Below, piece by piece: positions 6,643 through 9,381 of a DNA stretch of 9,381 nt (the stretch's first letter is position 1; each line of letters starts with the position of its first letter). Location: positions 1 through 9,381 of the forward strand of contig JALOBD010000088.1 in assembly GCA_023228445.1 (NCBI GenBank), written 5' to 3'. The position numbers and the translations under genes were made by a program. Origin of the DNA: Sphaerochaeta sp. GTDB taxonomy: Bacteria > Spirochaetota > Spirochaetia > Sphaerochaetales > Sphaerochaetaceae. The notes beneath the pieces were generated by a model. That model saw only the letters and a list, made by a program, of their open reading frames with translations. It made no database searches and was not told where the DNA came from.

Positions 6643-7458
6643 CTAGCCTTTCACCGCCCCGGTGGTCAGTCCCTTGATCACGTACTTCTGGAAGAACATC
6701 GTCAGCACGATCGCCGGGGCCATGATGACCACCGCAGCGGCCATGACCGCCCCCCAGTCGACCTCGACGTAGGAGAGGAAGTTGTAGACGGCGATCGGCA
6801 GGGTCCGCGTCTTCTGCTGGCTGAGCACCTGGCTGAACATGAAGTTGTTCCAGCTGAAGATGAAGGAGAGGGTCGTCGCCGTCACCACCCCCGGCCCGGA
6901 GAGGGGCAGCAGGATCTTGAGGAACGCCGACTGCTGGGTGAGCCCGTCGACCATCCCCGCCTCCTCCAGCTCACGCGGCACCGCATCAAAGTACGGGCTC
7001 ATGACCCAGACGACCAGGGGAAGGGCGATGAGCATGTGGCTGAGGATCAGGGCGATGTAGCTGTCCATCAGGCGCATGCGGCTGAAGACGATGTACCAGG
7101 GCATCAGAAAGGAGATGCCGGGCATCAGGCGGGCCACGAGGATGAAGACGGAGAGCTTCTTCTGCTTGTAGCGGGCGATCGAGTAGGCTGCCGGAAGGCC
7201 GAGGGCGAGTGAGCACATCACCGCCACGACCGAGACGATGATCGAGTTCTTCATGTAGTGGAGGAAGTCCTGCTCGACGAAGACCCGGTCGTAGTTTCGC
7301 ATCACCGGGGTGAAGACAAAGCGTGGCGGCCAACTGATGATGTCCACCTGGGTCTTGAAGGAGCTCATCAACATCCAGACGAAGGGAAAGAGGATCGGGA
7401 TGATGATCAGGACAATGGCGAGGTAGAAGAGGGTTGCAGTCAGGATTTTCTTGTTCAT
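6643..7458 (-). CDS. Sugar ABC transporter permease, MalG type (module A)
   Basis: CUT1-type inner-membrane permease, 271 residues. The first membrane span lies near residues 8-30, and about six hydrophobic stretches are visible. The ATPase-docking loop is EEAGMVDG (165-172) followed by ILLP (182-185), with Gly in place of the second Ala of EAA, a tolerated change. The C-terminus GLTTGAVKG parallels GLTEGSVKG in the module B permease, marking both as MalG-side subunits. The start follows the MalF-type stop by 11 bp, with GGGGAGGG as ribosome binding site, so the two are translated from one mRNA. Overall sequence differs clearly from the module B permease, so the two importers are not a recent duplication and probably carry different sugars. 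Confidence 0.93.
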   Translation of the reverse strand: MNKKILTATLFYLAIVLIIIPILFPFVWMLMSSFKTQVDIISWPPRFVFTPVMRNYDRVFVEQDFLHYMKNSIIVSVVAVMCSLALGLPAAYSIARYKQKKLSVFILVARLMPGISFLMPWYIVFSRMRLMDSYIALILSHMLIALPLVVWVMSPYFDAVPRELEEAGMVDGLTQQSAFLKILLPLSGPGVVTATTLSFIFSWNNFMFSQVLSQQKTRTLPIAVYNFLSYVEVDWGAVMAAAVVIMAPAIVLTMFFQKYVIKGLTTGAVKG

Positions 7459-7469
7459 CCCACCCTCCC

Positions 7470-8348
7470 CTACAGCTCAAAGATGCGCCTGAGGCGCATC
7501 ACCAGCAGGCTGAACGCCATCACGATGATGAAGAGGAAGACGAGCATGACGGCACTCTGGCCCATGCGGAAGTACTCGAAGCTGTACTTGAAGGCCAAGA
7601 CGTTGAGGTTCTCACTAGCGTACCCCGGGCCACCGCGGGTCATCGAGTAGATGATGTCGTACGTCTTCAGCGCATCGATGGCCCTCAAGATCACCGCGGT
7701 GAGGATCGTGGGCATCAGCATCGGCAGCGTGATGCGCACAAGCACCTGGCGGCTGTTGGCCCCGTCGACCATCGCCGACTCATAGGGCTCGCTGGAGAGG
7801 CCGGCCAGGCCGGCGAGCACAATGATGGTGATCATCGGTGTCCACTGCCAGATGTCGACGATGATCAGGGAGGGCATGACGGTCGCCGCATCGCTGACCC
7901 AGCCACTCTGCGGCAGGCCGAGCACACTGAGCGTGTAGTTGAGGATCCCGATGGTGGGGTCGTAGAAGAGGTTGAAGACGATACCGATGGCAACGGGTGT
8001 GGCCACCAGCGGCAGCAGGAGCAGTGTCTTCATCAGGCCCTTGCCAACGAAGTTGCGGTGCAGCACCAGGGCCAAGGCAGTACCGAGCACCATCTCAACA
8101 AGGACTGCGGCGAAGGTGAAGTAGAAGGTCCTACCCAACGCCTGGACGAAGCGTGGCTCCTTGAGGACCTGCAGATAGCTCTTGAGGGCCACGACCTGAA
8201 GTGGCCGACCGCTGGTCAATGTCCAGTCGGTGAAGGAGAGGAAGAAGGTGTATCCCACTGGAAAGACCATCAGGATCACCACGAAGATCACAGCTGGCAG
8301 CGGGAAGAGGATGCGCAGGTTTTTCTCAACAAATCCTTGACGGATCAT
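7470..8348 (-). CDS. Sugar ABC transporter permease, MalF type (module A)
   Basis: CUT1-type inner-membrane permease, 292 residues. The first membrane span is near residues 13-36 and about six hydrophobic stretches are visible. The ATPase contact loop is YESAMVDGANSRQVLVRI at 189-206, then LP at 208-209, with Ser replacing the first Ala of EAA. MTRGGPGY follows, as usual for MalF-like subunits of this group. AAGGAG lies 6 bp before the ATG. A strong stem-loop separates it from the binding-protein gene upstream. It would pair with the MalG-type subunit 11 bp downstream. No ATPase gene accompanies it. Confidence 0.93.
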   Translation of the reverse strand: MIRQGFVEKNLRILFPLPAVIFVVILMVFPVGYTFFLSFTDWTLTSGRPLQVVALKSYLQVLKEPRFVQALGRTFYFTFAAVLVEMVLGTALALVLHRNFVGKGLMKTLLLLPLVATPVAIGIVFNLFYDPTIGILNYTLSVLGLPQSGWVSDAATVMPSLIIVDIWQWTPMITIIVLAGLAGLSSEPYESAMVDGANSRQVLVRITLPMLMPTILTAVILRAIDALKTYDIIYSMTRGGPGYASENLNVLAFKYSFEYFRMGQSAVMLVFLFIIVMAFSLLVMRLRRIFEL

Positions 8349-8368
8349 GCGGTGCTCCTTGCAACAGC

Positions 8369-8396
8369 GCTGGCCGACCAGGACGGGTCGGCCAGC
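8369..8396 (-). promoter_or_regulatory. Stem-loop between binding-protein and permease genes (module A)
   Basis: A perfect 11-bp inverted repeat, GCTGGCCGACC and GGTCGGCCAGC, encloses a 6-nt loop. It starts 15 nt after the binding-protein stop and ends 8 nt before the permease Shine-Dalgarno site. No U-tract follows, so mRNA stabilisation or partial attenuation is more likely than full termination. It matches the module B hairpin in position but not in sequence. Confidence 0.8.
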
Positions 8397-8411
8397 ACGT
8401 TGGAACAGAAA

Positions 8412-9381
8412 TCAGAGACCGTACTCACCGTCGGCCTTGAGCAACTCATCGACCGCCCGGGCTTTCTCGCGGGCAAGCGCCTCGAGGCGGGTGCTGGTGC
8501 CCCGGGTGTTGATCGACTCGATGATCACCTCTCCGATGAGGTCACGGGCCGCTCCGACTGCACTCATGAAGGGGCGGTCGAAGGGGTAGCCGTTCTTGGC
8601 GGCATGGGCCTGGGTCTCGACGAGGCCCGGGTTGATGATCGCCCGAACTTCCTGGTCGGCCCACGCGGAGTCACGGGCCATGGTGATGTTGGCGAACATC
8701 CCCTCCTTGGCCAACTCCTTGCTGGTGGACCAGTCAAGGAACTGCTGGGCAGCGTCCTTGTTCTTCGAGGCCGAGGACATCGCCATGCCCCAACTGACCA
8801 CGATGAAGGGGCTGTCCCCACGCGGGCCACGGGGAAGCTGTGCAACACCGATGTCAGCAGCAGGGATCGAGGTCTTGCTCGGGTCCACGATCTGGCCGTA
8901 GAAGACCGACGCATCGGTCCACATCGCCGCCTTGCCTGCCTGGAAGACCGGCATGATGTTCTCCCACGACATGCTGGTCACGCCCTGTGGGCCATAGGAG
9001 CCCAAGAGCCGTCCGTAGTAGCGGATGCCCTCGATAGCTTCAGGGGTGTCGAAGACCGCCCTGCCGCCCTCGAGGTAGTTGCCCCCGTAGTTGTAGAGGT
9101 AGGAGGAGAGCTGCGTCACCGCCGCCGCCCCGCTGCCCCGGCTGGCCAGCCCGGCAACGCCGTCACGGTTGAGGACCCGCGCTGCATTCTCCAGCTCGGC
9201 GAAGGTCTTCGGTACCGAGAGGCCCGCTTTGGCAAAGAGGTCCTTGCGGTAGTAGAGCACCTGCCACTCGGTCACCAACGGTACGATGTACGCCCTGCCA
9301 TCCTTTCTGCCGATATCCACCGAGTTGGCGGGGTAGTCGGAGAAGTCATAGGCGTCAAGCCCCTCATACCAGCCGTTCTTG
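8412..9381 (-). CDS. Sugar-binding protein of ABC importer, C-terminal 322 residues (cut by right window edge)
   Basis: Extracellular solute-binding protein family 1. The reading frame is open to the window edge, so the signal peptide and N-terminal lobe start are missing; perhaps 100 or so residues lie outside. Recognisable parts are VPLVTEWQVLYYRKDLFAKAG with the following PKTFAELE (the common family segment where the protein switches lobes), FDTPEAIEGIRYYGRLL, AGKAAMWTDAS, and GMAMSSASKNKDAAQQFLDW near the C-terminal helices. It should bind the sugar carried by the two permeases downstream. A GTG at 9320 is internal and not the start, since matching sequence continues upstream in frame (KNGWYEGLDAYDFSDY). 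The ligand is unknown; the downstream epimerase-family protein hints at a monosaccharide, ketose or polyol. Confidence 0.9.
   Translation of the reverse strand, partial: KNGWYEGLDAYDFSDYPANSVDIGRKDGRAYIVPLVTEWQVLYYRKDLFAKAGLSVPKTFAELENAARVLNRDGVAGLASRGSGAAAVTQLSSYLYNYGGNYLEGGRAVFDTPEAIEGIRYYGRLLGSYGPQGVTSMSWENIMPVFQAGKAAMWTDASVFYGQIVDPSKTSIPAADIGVAQLPRGPRGDSPFIVVSWGMAMSSASKNKDAAQQFLDWSTSKELAKEGMFANITMARDSAWADQEVRAIINPGLVETQAHAAKNGYPFDRPFMSAVGAARDLIGEVIIESINTRGTSTRLEALAREKARAVDELLKADGEYGL

Noticed and set aside
9318..9320. GTG as the start of the right-edge binding protein
   Set aside because: The frame stays open to the edge with family-like sequence upstream, so the gene is simply truncated by the window.

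Overview
The window looks like a carbohydrate-uptake region from a diderm bacterium. Sphaerochaeta or a close relative among the Spirochaetes is my best guess. The reasons are a GC-rich genome, substrate-binding proteins exported by signal peptidase I with a 'TKEAA'-like mature start, and several ATPase-less sugar ABC modules; all of this is inference, since no rRNA or marker gene is present. All nine protein genes lie on the minus strand, so transcription runs from high to low coordinates. I see no tRNA, rRNA, CRISPR array or insertion sequence.

Module A (9381 to 5780) holds the C-terminal part of a sugar-binding protein cut by the right edge, a MalF-type permease, a MalG-type permease, and a TIM-barrel protein of the D-tagatose/D-psicose 3-epimerase family. 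In the last protein two of the four expected catalytic metal ligands are replaced (K150 and N244, where family members have Glu).

Module B (5712 to 1) begins with a near-consensus sigma-70-type promoter. Two TGGT-N3-ACCA operator-like palindromes follow, 21 bp apart centre to centre. The genes are a complete sugar-binding protein with signal peptide, a MalF-type permease, a MalG-type permease, a MetC-like PLP enzyme, and the first 462 residues of a GH38 alpha-mannosidase cut by the left edge. Gaps are short or are 4-bp ATGA overlaps, so the five genes probably form one operon. The apparent logic is import of an alpha-mannoside across the inner membrane followed by cytoplasmic hydrolysis. The PLP enzyme is the unexpected member.

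Neither module encodes its ATPase, so both probably use a shared MsmX/UgpC/MalK-type ATPase encoded elsewhere. In both modules a strong stem-loop without a U-tract sits between the binding-protein gene and the first permease gene, at nearly the same position but with unrelated sequence. The most interesting items are the operator pair, the altered epimerase active site, the PLP enzyme inside a mannoside operon, and a G8 run at the PLP enzyme/mannosidase junction that is positioned to allow a frameshift fusion.
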